Assembly (NCBI GenBank): GCA_035689345.1
Contig: DASSLR010000091.1
Coordinates: forward strand, 17,734 to 81,733
Direction of reading: 5' to 3'
Origin: CF-118 sp035689345
GTDB lineage: Bacteria > Chloroflexota > Dormibacteria > Dormibacterales > Dormibacteraceae
Length of the DNA: 64,000 bases
Within the stretch, counting starts at the first letter, position 1, and the number at the start of each line of letters is the position of its first letter. The notes below the pieces were generated by a model. It saw nothing but the letters and a program-made list of their open reading frames with translations, searched no databases and was not told the origin of the DNA. Below, piece after piece: positions 15,757 through 24,993 of the stretch. The position numbers were made by a program, and so were the translations under genes.

Positions 15757-16397
15757 TGTCCGGCGGCCGCGCTGTCGATCAGCCATAGCGCGCCCGCAAT
15801 CATGCCCGATGGCACCTCCCCGCGCCGTGCCTTGGCCACGGCCTCGGCTTTGCCCGCGCCGGTGGCGAGCACGATCACGTGGCGCGCGGCCTGGAGCGCC
15901 GGCAGCGTCAGGCTCACCCGATCCGGAGGCGGTTTGGGCGCGTTGTGGACGGCCACCGCGTAGCCCTCGGCCTCGACTTCCGGATGGCCCGGAAACAGCG
16001 AGGCCGTGTGCCCGTCCTCGCCCGCGCCGAGCAGGACCACGTCGAGCGGGGTCAGAGAGCCCACGATGCGGTCGTAGTGCGCGGCCGCTTCCTCGGCGCC
16101 GAGCTCGCCAGGGATGCGGTGGACGGTGGCCGGCGCGACCGTGTCGAGAAGCATCTCGCGCGCCATGCGGTAGTTGCTTTCCGGGTCGTCGGGAGGCACG
16201 CAGCGCTCATCGCCGAACAGCACCGTGACCCTTCCCCACTTCACGTCGGATTTCGCGAGCAGCTCGTAGCACCGCCTCGGCGTGTTGCCCCCCGCGAGCA
16301 CAAACGTGCGCGCGCCACCGTCGAGCGCGTCGACTATCTGGTCAGCGGCCGCGCGCGCCACGTCCTCCGGCGTGGCCAGGACTCGAAACTCCGCCAC
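15753..16397 (-). CDS. pgl: 6-phosphogluconolactonase
   Basis: Hydrolyses 6-phosphogluconolactone to 6-phosphogluconate, the second oxidative pentose phosphate step. 214 residues of the SugarP_isomerase/DevB type, with LAGGNTPRRCYELL, FGDERCVPPDDPESNYRM and LGAGEDGHTASLFPG, all typical of the family. The GTG start at 16397 shares a base with the opcA stop (TAGTG), and the stop overlaps the rpe start, so translation is coupled through opcA-pgl-rpe. Confidence 0.95.
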   Translation of the reverse strand: MAEFRVLATPEDVARAAADQIVDALDGGARTFVLAGGNTPRRCYELLAKSDVKWGRVTVLFGDERCVPPDDPESNYRMAREMLLDTVAPATVHRIPGELGAEEAAAHYDRIVGSLTPLDVVLLGAGEDGHTASLFPGHPEVEAEGYAVAVHNAPKPPPDRVSLTLPALQAARHVIVLATGAGKAEAVAKARRGEVPSGMIAGALWLIDSAAAGQ

Positions 16398-17767
16398 TAG
16401 ATCGAGCGCAGGAGTTCCGCCGCGGCGATCAGCGAACGGTTGAACACCTTGTCGCGCGCGCCCATGAACAGGACGCGCTGCAGGATCGAAGCCTCGTCCT
16501 CGGGCGGCACACGCTGGACGTGGCGCAGCGTTTCCGAGTCGCCGATGGTGATCATCGTCAGCAGCACGTCCGACGTGTCCGCGCGCCGCCTTTCGCTGAC
16601 GATGACCTTGGGCCGCGAGGGAATCCCCTCACCCGGCGCCTCCCCGGTGGCGGTGTGATGCAGCGCCTCGCGATTCTGCTCCTGCACGATGAGGTGCTGC
16701 GCCGCCCGGCGCTGCGCCAGCTCGATACCGGCGTCGTCCTCTCCGCCGGACTGATGGAGGTCCGCGAACATCGCCCCCGGCGCGCGACGCGCGCGCTCCG
16801 GGTCGCGCTGGATCGTCAGTGTGAACGACTGGCCGGCCGACGTCCCCGCGATGCGCAGCGCACTCACCTCTCCCGGCATGACGTGCCCCTTGGTCACCGA
16901 CCGGAACGCGATCTGCACCGGTCGCCAACCATCGGCCTGGTAGATCGCGGCGACGACTCCGCCGCCGCCCCCGGCCGCGCGCTGCAGCTTCCAACCGAGT
17001 GACGACGCCAGCCAGCCCGCCAGCAGCGCAGCGCCCACGCGATTGCCGCGGCCCTCGCCGGCGTAGTCGATCCCGATCTCGCCTACTCCGCTCAGCAGGT
17101 GCCTGCGCTCGGCGGGCGAGAAGAACTGCGCGGTGTTCTCGCGCCATGGCGCCAGGCGCTCCCACTGGAGGTCGCCGAGGCCGAGGTGCGGATGCGACTT
17201 CTGGGCGATCTCCGCCAGCTCGAGGAATGCGTTGTAAGGCCGATTGAAGCGCGACGAGTCGACGACCAGGGCGTCGCAGATGCGCAGCGAATCGTTGAGC
17301 TCGGCGGATCCGAACGGCGGGGTGCCGAGCCACCACATGTAGACCGGCACGCCGCTCACGAGCAGCGGGTCCACCAGCCCGGCCAGGTGCGAGCCCGCGG
17401 CGCCCTGGACGCGGAGGACGACCAGCTCGCACGGCGCCGGGTGGTTCTGCTGGTCGACCGGATGGACCATGACGGACGCGTCGATGCGGCCCGCGCGGAC
17501 GCGTGGCTCGTCGCGCACGACGATGGCGAGGGACGGGTGTTGCCGCGCGATCGCGGTGCTCGCGAGGATGGCGCGCGTCTCCTCCACCGAGTTGGGCGTC
17601 ACGGAAACGAGGGTCATCACGCAGTTGCGCGGGTGCGGCAGGCCCTCGTCGCCCGCCTCGGCGTGGGCGAAGCCCAGGCGCACGCGGTTCAAGGCACTCA
17701 GGACGTCGGCGATCGTGACGTCCTCGCCATGCCAGTCCAGTCCTGGCTGGGCTTGGGGCAAGCTCAC
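16397..17767 (-). CDS. opcA: Glucose-6-phosphate dehydrogenase assembly protein OpcA
   Basis: 456 residues. OpcA is needed for assembly or redox activation of glucose-6-phosphate dehydrogenase in cyanobacteria and actinobacteria. The N-terminal domain contains NCVMTLVSVTPN and PLLVSGVPVYMWWLGTPPF, the latter typical of OpcA. The C-terminal domain contains VLLTMITIGDSETLRHVQRV. I chose the GTG at 17767 because it forms GTGA with the stop of zwf, giving direct coupling to its partner enzyme. A much longer reading frame is open upstream in this phase, but it lies inside zwf and is not protein-like. Confidence 0.92.
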   Translation of the reverse strand: MSLPQAQPGLDWHGEDVTIADVLSALNRVRLGFAHAEAGDEGLPHPRNCVMTLVSVTPNSVEETRAILASTAIARQHPSLAIVVRDEPRVRAGRIDASVMVHPVDQQNHPAPCELVVLRVQGAAGSHLAGLVDPLLVSGVPVYMWWLGTPPFGSAELNDSLRICDALVVDSSRFNRPYNAFLELAEIAQKSHPHLGLGDLQWERLAPWRENTAQFFSPAERRHLLSGVGEIGIDYAGEGRGNRVGAALLAGWLASSLGWKLQRAAGGGGGVVAAIYQADGWRPVQIAFRSVTKGHVMPGEVSALRIAGTSAGQSFTLTIQRDPERARRAPGAMFADLHQSGGEDDAGIELAQRRAAQHLIVQEQNREALHHTATGEAPGEGIPSRPKVIVSERRRADTSDVLLTMITIGDSETLRHVQRVPPEDEASILQRVLFMGARDKVFNRSLIAAAELLRSI

Positions 17768-19296
17768 GGCCGGTGCCACTCCCGCCCGTCCGCCTGCAGC
17801 AGCTTGGCCGCGCCCGGGGGCCCCCACGTCCCTGCCTCGTAGAACTGGAGCTGCGGGCGGTCGTCGCGCCAGGCCGCTTCGATCGGGTCGATGAGCGTCC
17901 ACGCCGCCTCGACCTCGTCGGCCCGCGTGAACAGCGTCGGGTCGCCGATCATGCAGTCGAGCAGCAGGCGCTCGTACGCCTCGGGGGTCTCGACGAGGAA
18001 CGACGACGCGTAGTCGAAGTCCATGGTCACGCTGCGCAGCTTGATGCCGGCGCTCGGCACCTTGGCGCCGAAGCGAAGCGAGATTCCCTCCTCGGGCTGA
18101 ATCCGCAGGGTGATCGCATTCGGCTCGAGGTCGGCGGCGGCGGCGCGTCCGAACGTGAGGTGCGGCGGCCTCTTGAACGCGATCCGGATCTCGGTGGCCC
18201 GCTTGGGCAGACGCTTGCCGGCGCGGATGTAGAAGGGCACGCCGGCCCAGCGCCAGCTGTCGACGAACAGCCGCAGCGCGGCGAAGGTCTCGGTGAGTGA
18301 GCCCTGCGCGATCGCGTGCTCCTCGCGGTAGCCGACCACGCGCTCGCCCAGCACCCAGCCCTTCGTGTACTGGCCACGTACGGTTGCGTGGGCGACCTCG
18401 TCCTCGGCAAGCGGACGGATCGCACGCAGCACCTTCACCTTCTCGTCGCGCACAGCGTTGGCGTCGAAGGCCACCGGCGGCTCCATCGCCGTCAGCGCGA
18501 GCAGCTGCAGGGCATGGTTCTGCACGATGTCGCGCAGCGTGCCGGCCTTGTCGTAGTACGCGCCGCGCATCTCCACGCCAAGCTCTTCCGCGGCGGTGAT
18601 CTGCACGGAGTCGATGAGGTTCGAGTTCCACACCGGCTCGAAGATCGTGTTCGCAAACCGGAAGGCCAGGATGTTCTGCACGGTCTCCTTACCGAGGTAG
18701 TGGTCGATGCGGTAGACCGAGTCCTCGTGGAAGACGCGCTGCACGATCTTGTTCAGCTCGCGCGCCGACTTAAGGTCAGAGCCGAACGGCTTCTCGACGA
18801 CGATGCGGTGAAAGCCAGGACCGGTCGTCATCGCCGCCGTCTTCAGCTGCTCGACGATGGTCTCGTACGTCGGCGGTGGAGTCGCGCAGTAGTAGATGCG
18901 GTTGCCCGCCGTGTGACGCGATGAGTCGAGCTCGTCGAGCCGCCTGTGCAGCGCCTTGAAGTCGTCAGGCTTGCCGAAGTCGACCTTCTGGTAGAAGGCC
19001 TCGCTCAGGAACGCGTGGAGCACCGTCTGGTCGATGGGCTGGGTGCGCGAGTGCTGCGAGATCGCGTCGGCCGCGCGCTTGCGGAAGGCGTCGTCTGAGA
19101 GGTCGTCGATCGCGGCGCCCATCACCGCGAAGCCCGCGGGCAGGAGCCGCTGCTTGGCCAGGTTGTAGACGGCGGGCAGCAGCTTTTTGCTGCTGAGGTC
19201 GCCGGTCGCGCCGAAGATGACCATGATCGAGGGGTCGGCGACGCGGTAGTCGTGCAGTCCCTCGGCGAGTGGATTCGGTTGGGTCGCGGTGCTCAT
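17764..19296 (-). CDS. zwf: Glucose-6-phosphate 1-dehydrogenase
   Basis: Oxidises glucose 6-phosphate to 6-phosphogluconolactone with NADP. 510 residues, full length. The nucleotide-binding motif is FGATGDLSSKKLLPA near residue 28. The substrate and active-site motif is YRIDHYLGKETVQN, with the catalytic His. KPFGSD and the C-terminal RAGKRLP block are also present. It begins 7 bp after gnd and ends in a GTGA overlap with opcA, its activator. Confidence 0.97.
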   Translation of the reverse strand: MSTATQPNPLAEGLHDYRVADPSIMVIFGATGDLSSKKLLPAVYNLAKQRLLPAGFAVMGAAIDDLSDDAFRKRAADAISQHSRTQPIDQTVLHAFLSEAFYQKVDFGKPDDFKALHRRLDELDSSRHTAGNRIYYCATPPPTYETIVEQLKTAAMTTGPGFHRIVVEKPFGSDLKSARELNKIVQRVFHEDSVYRIDHYLGKETVQNILAFRFANTIFEPVWNSNLIDSVQITAAEELGVEMRGAYYDKAGTLRDIVQNHALQLLALTAMEPPVAFDANAVRDEKVKVLRAIRPLAEDEVAHATVRGQYTKGWVLGERVVGYREEHAIAQGSLTETFAALRLFVDSWRWAGVPFYIRAGKRLPKRATEIRIAFKRPPHLTFGRAAAADLEPNAITLRIQPEEGISLRFGAKVPSAGIKLRSVTMDFDYASSFLVETPEAYERLLLDCMIGDPTLFTRADEVEAAWTLIDPIEAAWRDDRPQLQFYEAGTWGPPGAAKLLQADGREWHRP

Positions 19297-19303
19297 GTGC
19301 CGG

Positions 19304-20236
19304 CTAGTGTTTCGCCGCCTCTGCCCTGGCGTCGCTGACCACGGCGTGCCCGCCGAACTGGTTGCGCATCATGGCCAGCAGGCGGTCGCCGAACGTGTTC
19401 TCCATGCGGCTGCGGAATCGCGCGAACAGCGACTCGGCGATGATCGGCACCGGCACCGACTCATCGATCGCCGCCTCGACGGTCCAGCGCCCCTCGCCCG
19501 TGTCCTCGACCCAGCCCTTGATGGTCGAGAGCTCGGGGTCCTGCGAGAGGCCGCGCGCGATCAAATCGAGAAGCCACGAGCGGACCACGCTCCCGGTGCG
19601 CCACGCCTCGGCGATGGCCTGCATGTTCATGCCGGGGAACGACTTCGACATCTTCATGACCTGGAAGCCCTCGGCGTAGGCCTGCATGAGCCCGTACTCG
19701 ACGCCGTTGTGGACCATCTTCACGAAGTGACCCGAGCCCTCGGCGCCAGTGCGCACGAGGCCGCCGTCGTCCGGTGCCAGGTCCTTCAGCAGCGGAAGGC
19801 AGTGGTCGTAGATCTCCTGCTCGGCGCCGACCATGAGGCAGTAGCCGTACTCGAGGCCCCAGATGCCGCCTGACGTGCCCGCGTCCATGTAGTGCATGCC
19901 CTTCGCCTTGACGCGGGCCGCGTCCTGGAGCGCCAGCTTCCAGTTGGTGTTGCCGCCGTCGATGACGATGTCACCGGGCTCGCCGAGCGCCACCAGCCTG
20001 TCGATGGTCTGCGTGGTCGGATCGCCCGCCGGGACCATGATCCACATGACCCTCGGCTTCGACTGGAAGGCCTTGACGAAGTCCTCGAGCGTGTTCGCGC
20101 CGACGGCGCCCTGCGCCACGTGCGCCTTCACCGCGTCCGCCGACTGGTCGAAGGCGATCATCCTGTGGCCGCGCTTCACCAGGCGCAGCACCATGTTGCC
20201 GCCCATGCGGCCCAGTCCGACCATGCCCATCTCCAT
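19304..20236 (-). CDS. gnd: 6-phosphogluconate dehydrogenase, short (decarboxylating) type
   Basis: Oxidative decarboxylation of 6-phosphogluconate to ribulose 5-phosphate. 310 residues, much shorter than the 470-residue E. coli enzyme, and of the YqeC/GndA-like class. It has the N-terminal Rossmann motif GLGRMGGNM, DGGNTNWKLA, GTSGGIWGLEYGYCLMVG and HFVKMVHNGVEYGLMQAYAEG. Short-class enzymes often prefer NAD, but the cofactor cannot be read with confidence here. It sits 27 bp after tal-pgi in the operon. Confidence 0.94.
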   Translation of the reverse strand: MEMGMVGLGRMGGNMVLRLVKRGHRMIAFDQSADAVKAHVAQGAVGANTLEDFVKAFQSKPRVMWIMVPAGDPTTQTIDRLVALGEPGDIVIDGGNTNWKLALQDAARVKAKGMHYMDAGTSGGIWGLEYGYCLMVGAEQEIYDHCLPLLKDLAPDDGGLVRTGAEGSGHFVKMVHNGVEYGLMQAYAEGFQVMKMSKSFPGMNMQAIAEAWRTGSVVRSWLLDLIARGLSQDPELSTIKGWVEDTGEGRWTVEAAIDESVPVPIIAESLFARFRSRMENTFGDRLLAMMRNQFGGHAVVSDARAEAAKH

Positions 20237-20263
20237 GGCTGCTGCCCTCCCTGACCAGTTGAG

Positions 20264-23032
20264 CTAGACGGCGGACTTCACGGCCGCGGCCAGCGCCCTC
20301 CACCCCGCCGCAGCGTTGCGGCCGAGGGTGACGCGCAGGACCGGCAGACGCCGGGAGCTCAGCGACTGCAGGTCGCCGAGCGACTGGGCCTGCTTGAGGA
20401 TCGAGAAGCTGTACGGCTGCCCGGGGATCGCCACGTCCTTGGCGTCGTCCTGCACGATCTGCAGGAACAGGCCGGTGCGCGGACCGCCCTTGTGCAGCTG
20501 ACCCGTGGAGTGCAGGAACCGCGGGCCGTATCCGGCCGTGGTCGCGATGTGCGCGGCGTCGCGCACCGAGGTGCGGATGGTGCTGATCGCCGCCTCCGAC
20601 CCGGGGGTGCGCGTGGTGTACGCCATGATCGCGAAGTAGGCGCCCTTCCTGGCCTTGGCCAGCAGGCTCTTGATCCCCGCCTTCGACTTCGACGCGGGCA
20701 CAGAGTCGGCCGGCGGCAGCTTGCCGCGCGACTTGAACGAGGCCAGCACCTTCTTCGTGTTGTCCTTCGACTCCTGCACGTTGGGCTGGTCGAACGCGTC
20801 GATGCGCAGGATCGCGCCCGCGATCGCGGTGGCGATCTCCCAGCGCAGGAACTCGCCGCCGAGGTCGAGCTTGTCGCGCAGGGTGAGGGTCACCACCGGC
20901 TGGCCGGCCTTCTCCAGCGCCTGGACCGCGCGGTGGGGCGCGTCGCCGTCCATCCGGATGTAGGCGAAGAGCCGGTCGTCTCCGTACACGGCAGGCTTGC
21001 CGACGGGCTCGCCCTCGACAGGCACGATGCCCTTGCCCTCTTTGCCTGTGCTCTCGGCGATGAGCTGCTCGACCCAGTAACCGAACGTCGCCACCTTGGG
21101 CGACGCGATGAGCGTGACCTTGTTGCGACCGCGCGTCGCCAGCTCGCCCATGACCGCGCCGAGCCACACGCCGGGATTCTTGTCCGCGGGCACCGAATCC
21201 GCGCACGAATGCGCCATCTCGACCGCACGCTCGAGCATCTCCTCGACGTCGACGCCGATGAGCGCGCCGGGCACGAGCCCGAAGTAGCTGAGCGCCGAGT
21301 AGCGGCCGCCGATGTCGGGCGGGTTGCGGAAGACCCAGCGGAAGCCGTGCTCCTTGGCGAGCTTCTCCAGCGAGGTTCCAGGGTCGGTGATGGCGGCGAA
21401 CTGCTTGCCCTTGTGCTTCGTCTGCTCCCAGAAATACGCGAAGTGCGAGAGGGTCTCGGTCGTCTCGCCTGACTTCGACGCGACTATGAACAGCGTCTTC
21501 GCGATGCGGATCTTCGCCCGCACTCCGAGGATCGTCGCCGGGTCGGTGGTGTCGAGCACGTGCAGCTTCGGGTGGCCCTTCGTGGAGCCGAACGTGTTGC
21601 GCAGCACGTCGGGGCAGAGGCTCGAGCCGCCCATGCCCAGGAGCACCACGTCGGAGTACGCCTTGGCGGCGCGGGCCAGGTCGCGGAACTCCTGCACGTG
21701 CTCGAGCATCTGCTCGGCGACGTTGAGCCAGCCCAGTCGATCGCGAATCTCGTCGCGCTTGGCCGGATCGCTCGACCACAGCGTCGAGTCCTTGGCCCAG
21801 AGGCGTCGCGGAGCGTCGTCCTTCTGCAGCGCGGCAAGCCGCGAATCGACAGCGGGCTGCAGCTTGGCCAGCGAGTACCACTGCCGCGGGCCCTTGCCCG
21901 CGCGGATCTTCTGGCTCTCGGTATTGAGCGTTGCGAGCAGCGAGTCGAACGACTTGGTGAACGCCTCGACGCCTTCGACCTCGAGCTCTCGCGTCACCTG
22001 GTCGAGGTCCACTCCCACCTCCGCCAGCTGCTTCAGCTGACGCCTGGCAAGGTCGACGTTGTCGTCCAGGCTGCGGCGCACCTCACCGTGCTCGCGGAAG
22101 GCGGCCAGCGTTGCGGGCGGAATCGTGTCCACGGTGTCGGGGCCGATGAGCTCCTCGACGTAGTAGGTGTCGGGGTAGCGCGGGTCCTTGGTCGAGGTGC
22201 TGGCCCACAGGCAGCGCTGCGTGCGCGCCCCGGCCCGGTGCAGCTTCTCCCAACGCGCGCCGCTGAAGTGCTTCTTGTAGTGCTCGTACGCCATCTTGGA
22301 GTTGGCGATCGCGGCCTTGCCATAGAGGCGTTCGAGGTTCCGCTTCTGGGCGGGCTCGGTCGCCTGCTCGACCTTCTCGGCCAGCAGCTTGTCGGCCTTG
22401 GTGTCGACGCGGCTGACGAAGAAGCTCGCGACGCTCGCGACCTTGCTCACGTCACCGCCGTCCTGGTGCAGCTTCTCCAGGCCGCTGAGATACGCGTCCA
22501 CGACCTCGTCGTAGCGATCCACGGAGAAGATCAGCGTGATGTTGATGTTGTTGCCTTTCGAGATCTGGTCGTAGATCGCGGGAAGCCCTTCCTTGGTGGC
22601 GGGGATCTTCACCATCACGTTCGGCCGGCGGCAGCGGTCGTGCAGATACTCGGCGAACTTGATCGTCTGCTTCGTGCTGTTGGCGATCGTGGGGCCCACC
22701 TCGATGCTGACGAAGCCGTCCTTGCCCTTGGTCTTGTCGTAGACGGGCCGGAACACGTCGGCCGCGGCCTGCACGTCCTCGACCATCAGGTCCCACAGCA
22801 TGTCCTCGGGCTTGGTCTTCGCCCGTACCAGCTGGACCATCGCCTCGTCGTAGTCGGTGGAACCGCTGACCGCCTTCTCGAAGATCGTGGGGTTGGACGT
22901 GACGCCCGTCAGGCCCTCGTCGCGCAGGCGCGTGAGCTCACCCGAGGTGATCAGCTGGCGCCGGATGTTGTCCAGCCACAGCGACTGGCCCTGGCGCTTG
23001 AGCTCCTTGATCGCGCTTGGCGTGGTTGCCAT
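20264..23032 (-). CDS. tal-pgi: Bifunctional transaldolase / glucose-6-phosphate isomerase
   Basis: 922 residues in one frame. Residues 1-370 are transaldolase, with GVTSNPTIFEKA (44-55) and the Schiff-base Lys142 in MVKIPATKEG. Residues of about 380-922 are phosphoglucose isomerase, with LLGMGGSSLCPDVL, FIVASKSGETTETL and the late SILKQAQSLGDL block. The fusion links the non-oxidative branch product fructose 6-phosphate directly to glucose 6-phosphate, the substrate of zwf two genes downstream, and so favours cycling through the oxidative branch. Such fusions are known in Actinobacteria and Chloroflexi. The ATG lies one base beyond the tkt stop. Confidence 0.95.
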   Translation of the reverse strand: MATTPSAIKELKRQGQSLWLDNIRRQLITSGELTRLRDEGLTGVTSNPTIFEKAVSGSTDYDEAMVQLVRAKTKPEDMLWDLMVEDVQAAADVFRPVYDKTKGKDGFVSIEVGPTIANSTKQTIKFAEYLHDRCRRPNVMVKIPATKEGLPAIYDQISKGNNINITLIFSVDRYDEVVDAYLSGLEKLHQDGGDVSKVASVASFFVSRVDTKADKLLAEKVEQATEPAQKRNLERLYGKAAIANSKMAYEHYKKHFSGARWEKLHRAGARTQRCLWASTSTKDPRYPDTYYVEELIGPDTVDTIPPATLAAFREHGEVRRSLDDNVDLARRQLKQLAEVGVDLDQVTRELEVEGVEAFTKSFDSLLATLNTESQKIRAGKGPRQWYSLAKLQPAVDSRLAALQKDDAPRRLWAKDSTLWSSDPAKRDEIRDRLGWLNVAEQMLEHVQEFRDLARAAKAYSDVVLLGMGGSSLCPDVLRNTFGSTKGHPKLHVLDTTDPATILGVRAKIRIAKTLFIVASKSGETTETLSHFAYFWEQTKHKGKQFAAITDPGTSLEKLAKEHGFRWVFRNPPDIGGRYSALSYFGLVPGALIGVDVEEMLERAVEMAHSCADSVPADKNPGVWLGAVMGELATRGRNKVTLIASPKVATFGYWVEQLIAESTGKEGKGIVPVEGEPVGKPAVYGDDRLFAYIRMDGDAPHRAVQALEKAGQPVVTLTLRDKLDLGGEFLRWEIATAIAGAILRIDAFDQPNVQESKDNTKKVLASFKSRGKLPPADSVPASKSKAGIKSLLAKARKGAYFAIMAYTTRTPGSEAAISTIRTSVRDAAHIATTAGYGPRFLHSTGQLHKGGPRTGLFLQIVQDDAKDVAIPGQPYSFSILKQAQSLGDLQSLSSRRLPVLRVTLGRNAAAGWRALAAAVKSAV

Positions 23033-23033
23033 G

Positions 23034-24914
23034 TCAGCGCCTCGCCGCGAGCTTGGTCGCGGCGGCGACGATCTGCTTGGGGCCGATGCCCGCGGCGTTC
23101 ATCAGCTCCTCCGGCTTGCCGGAAGTGGGCAGGCCCTTGACCGCGAGATGGGCGATGTGCAGGCCACCGTCGGCCGCGAAGGCCTCCATGACGGCGGCGC
23201 CCAGGCCCCCCTCGGGGTAGTGGTCCTCGACGATGACGAACCTGCCTTTGGTGACGCGCGCCGCCTCGCGCAGCGTCTTCACGTCGACCGGCTTGACCGA
23301 GTAGAGGTCGATGACCCGTGCGGCGATCTTCTTCTTGGCGAGCGCGTCCGCCGCGGCCAGGCAGTTGTGCAGCGTGACGCCGGCGCCGATCAGGGTCACG
23401 CGATCCTTCGGGCTCTGGCGTACGACCTTCGCGCCGCCGATCTTGAACGCTTCGTTAGGCCCGTAGATGGTCGGGTACGCGCCGCGGGTGGTGCGCATGT
23501 ACACGATGCCGTTCGTGTCGGCCATCAACCGCGTGAGCTTCGCCGTCTGGTTGGGGTCGCTCGGGTACAGCACGGTCGAGCTGTGGATCGCGCGCATCGA
23601 CGCGAGGTCCTCGAGCGCCATCTGCGACGGTCCGTCCTGGCCGATCTCCACTCCCGCGTGTGACCCGGTCAGCCGGATGTTGGCCTGCGAGATGCCGGCC
23701 ATGCGGATGAAGTCGTACGCGCGGCTGAAGAAGGCGGCGAACGTCGACGCGAACGGCTTGTAACCGCGCACGCTCATGCCGACGGCGGTCGCGACGAGCT
23801 GCTGCTCGGCGATGTAGATCTCGAAGAACCGGTCCTTGTGGGCCTTGGCGAACTCGTCAGCGTGGGTCGAGTTGGAGACCTCGCCGTCCATCGCCACCAC
23901 CTCGGGAATGGCCGCCAGCGCGAGCAGCGCGTCCCCGTAGGCCTTCCGGGTCGCCACCTTGTCGTCCTTCTTGTAGACAGGCAGGGACACCGACGCCTTG
24001 GCGGACGAGCCGTCCTTGCGCAGGTGCGCGGGCGTACCCCGCTCCGGCCGCGCGGTCTTGATCTTCAGGTTGCGGATACCGCCGAGCTCCTTGATGGCCC
24101 GCTCCGCCATATCCGGCGGGAGCGCCTTGCCGTGCCACCCATCCTTGTTCTCGATCTCGGAGAAGCCCTTGCCCTTGATCGTCTTGGCGATGATCACCGT
24201 TGGGCGCCCGGTGTTGGAAAGCGACGAGCCCATGGCCCGATCGATCGCCGTCATGTCATGGCCGTCGATGACGATGGGCGTGCACCCGAATGCCTCCGCG
24301 CGACGGCGGTAGAGGTCCGTGTTCCAGCCGTACTCGGTCTCGCCGCGCTGGCCGAGCCGGTTGATGTCCAGGATCGCGGTGAGGTTGGAGAGCTCGTAGA
24401 AGCTCGCCTTGTCCAGCGCTTCCCAGATCGAGCCTTCGGCCAGCTCCGAGTCGCCGCACAGGCACCAGACGTGGAACGGCAGCTTGTCGAGGTATTTGCC
24501 GGTGAGGGCGACGCCAACGGCGATCGGCAGGCCCTGGCCGAGCGACCCGGTGGCCACGTCCACCCAGGGGATCGCCGGCGTCGGGTGGCCCTGGAGCCGC
24601 GAGCCGAACTTGCGGAAGGTCATCATCTCGGCGTCGGTGATGGCGCCGGCGGCCTTGAACATCGCGTAGCACAGGGGCGACGCGTGGCCCTTGGAATAGA
24701 TCAGGTGGTCGTTGTTGGGGTCCTTCGGTCGAGCCCAGTCGTACTGCAGGTAGCGGGCGATGAGGACGGCGATGAGGTCGGCCGCGGACATCGAGGAGGT
24801 CGGGTGGCCGGAGCCGGCGGCCGTGCTGCACCGGATGGAGTCGACCCGGAGCTGCTGGCCCAGCTGACGGACGAACTCGAGATCGGTCGTGGACTGCGTC
24901 TCACTGACGGCCAT
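23034..24914 (-). CDS. tkt: Transketolase
   Basis: Thiamine-diphosphate enzyme that transfers two-carbon units between ketoses and aldoses. 626 residues, nearer the length of the shorter transketolases (about 620) than of the E. coli type (about 660). N-terminal motifs are GSGHPTSSMSAADL and YSKGHASPL. The TPP motif is LCGDSELAEGSIWEALDKA. The pyrimidine domain begins near GDALLALA. The C-terminal domain carries RVIDLYSVKP. AGGGAG 5 bp before the ATG at 24914 is a good ribosome-binding site. This is the first gene of the pentose phosphate operon. Confidence 0.95.
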   Translation of the reverse strand: MAVSETQSTTDLEFVRQLGQQLRVDSIRCSTAAGSGHPTSSMSAADLIAVLIARYLQYDWARPKDPNNDHLIYSKGHASPLCYAMFKAAGAITDAEMMTFRKFGSRLQGHPTPAIPWVDVATGSLGQGLPIAVGVALTGKYLDKLPFHVWCLCGDSELAEGSIWEALDKASFYELSNLTAILDINRLGQRGETEYGWNTDLYRRRAEAFGCTPIVIDGHDMTAIDRAMGSSLSNTGRPTVIIAKTIKGKGFSEIENKDGWHGKALPPDMAERAIKELGGIRNLKIKTARPERGTPAHLRKDGSSAKASVSLPVYKKDDKVATRKAYGDALLALAAIPEVVAMDGEVSNSTHADEFAKAHKDRFFEIYIAEQQLVATAVGMSVRGYKPFASTFAAFFSRAYDFIRMAGISQANIRLTGSHAGVEIGQDGPSQMALEDLASMRAIHSSTVLYPSDPNQTAKLTRLMADTNGIVYMRTTRGAYPTIYGPNEAFKIGGAKVVRQSPKDRVTLIGAGVTLHNCLAAADALAKKKIAARVIDLYSVKPVDVKTLREAARVTKGRFVIVEDHYPEGGLGAAVMEAFAADGGLHIAHLAVKGLPTSGKPEELMNAAGIGPKQIVAAATKLAARR

Positions 24915-24970
24915 GTGACTCCCTTCTTCAAAGAGGTTGGGAGCATCCCGCGGCGGAGGCCTGGCGGGAT

Positions 24971-24986
24971 CTCAGATTGATCTGAG
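24971..24986. promoter_or_regulatory. Inverted repeat upstream of tkt
   Basis: CTCAGATTGATCTGAG is a perfect 7-bp inverted repeat around a 2-bp centre. It lies in the 79-bp gap between pepF and tkt, 57 bp before the tkt start. It is placed as an operator or part of a terminator for the pentose phosphate operon. No T-run follows it, which favours a protein-binding site. Confidence 0.4.
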
Positions 24987-24993
24987 GTGAAGT

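Noticed and set aside
17768..18631. Upstream extension of opcA
   Set aside because: It lies within zwf in another frame and has no conserved motif. The GTGA junction gives a normal OpcA length.
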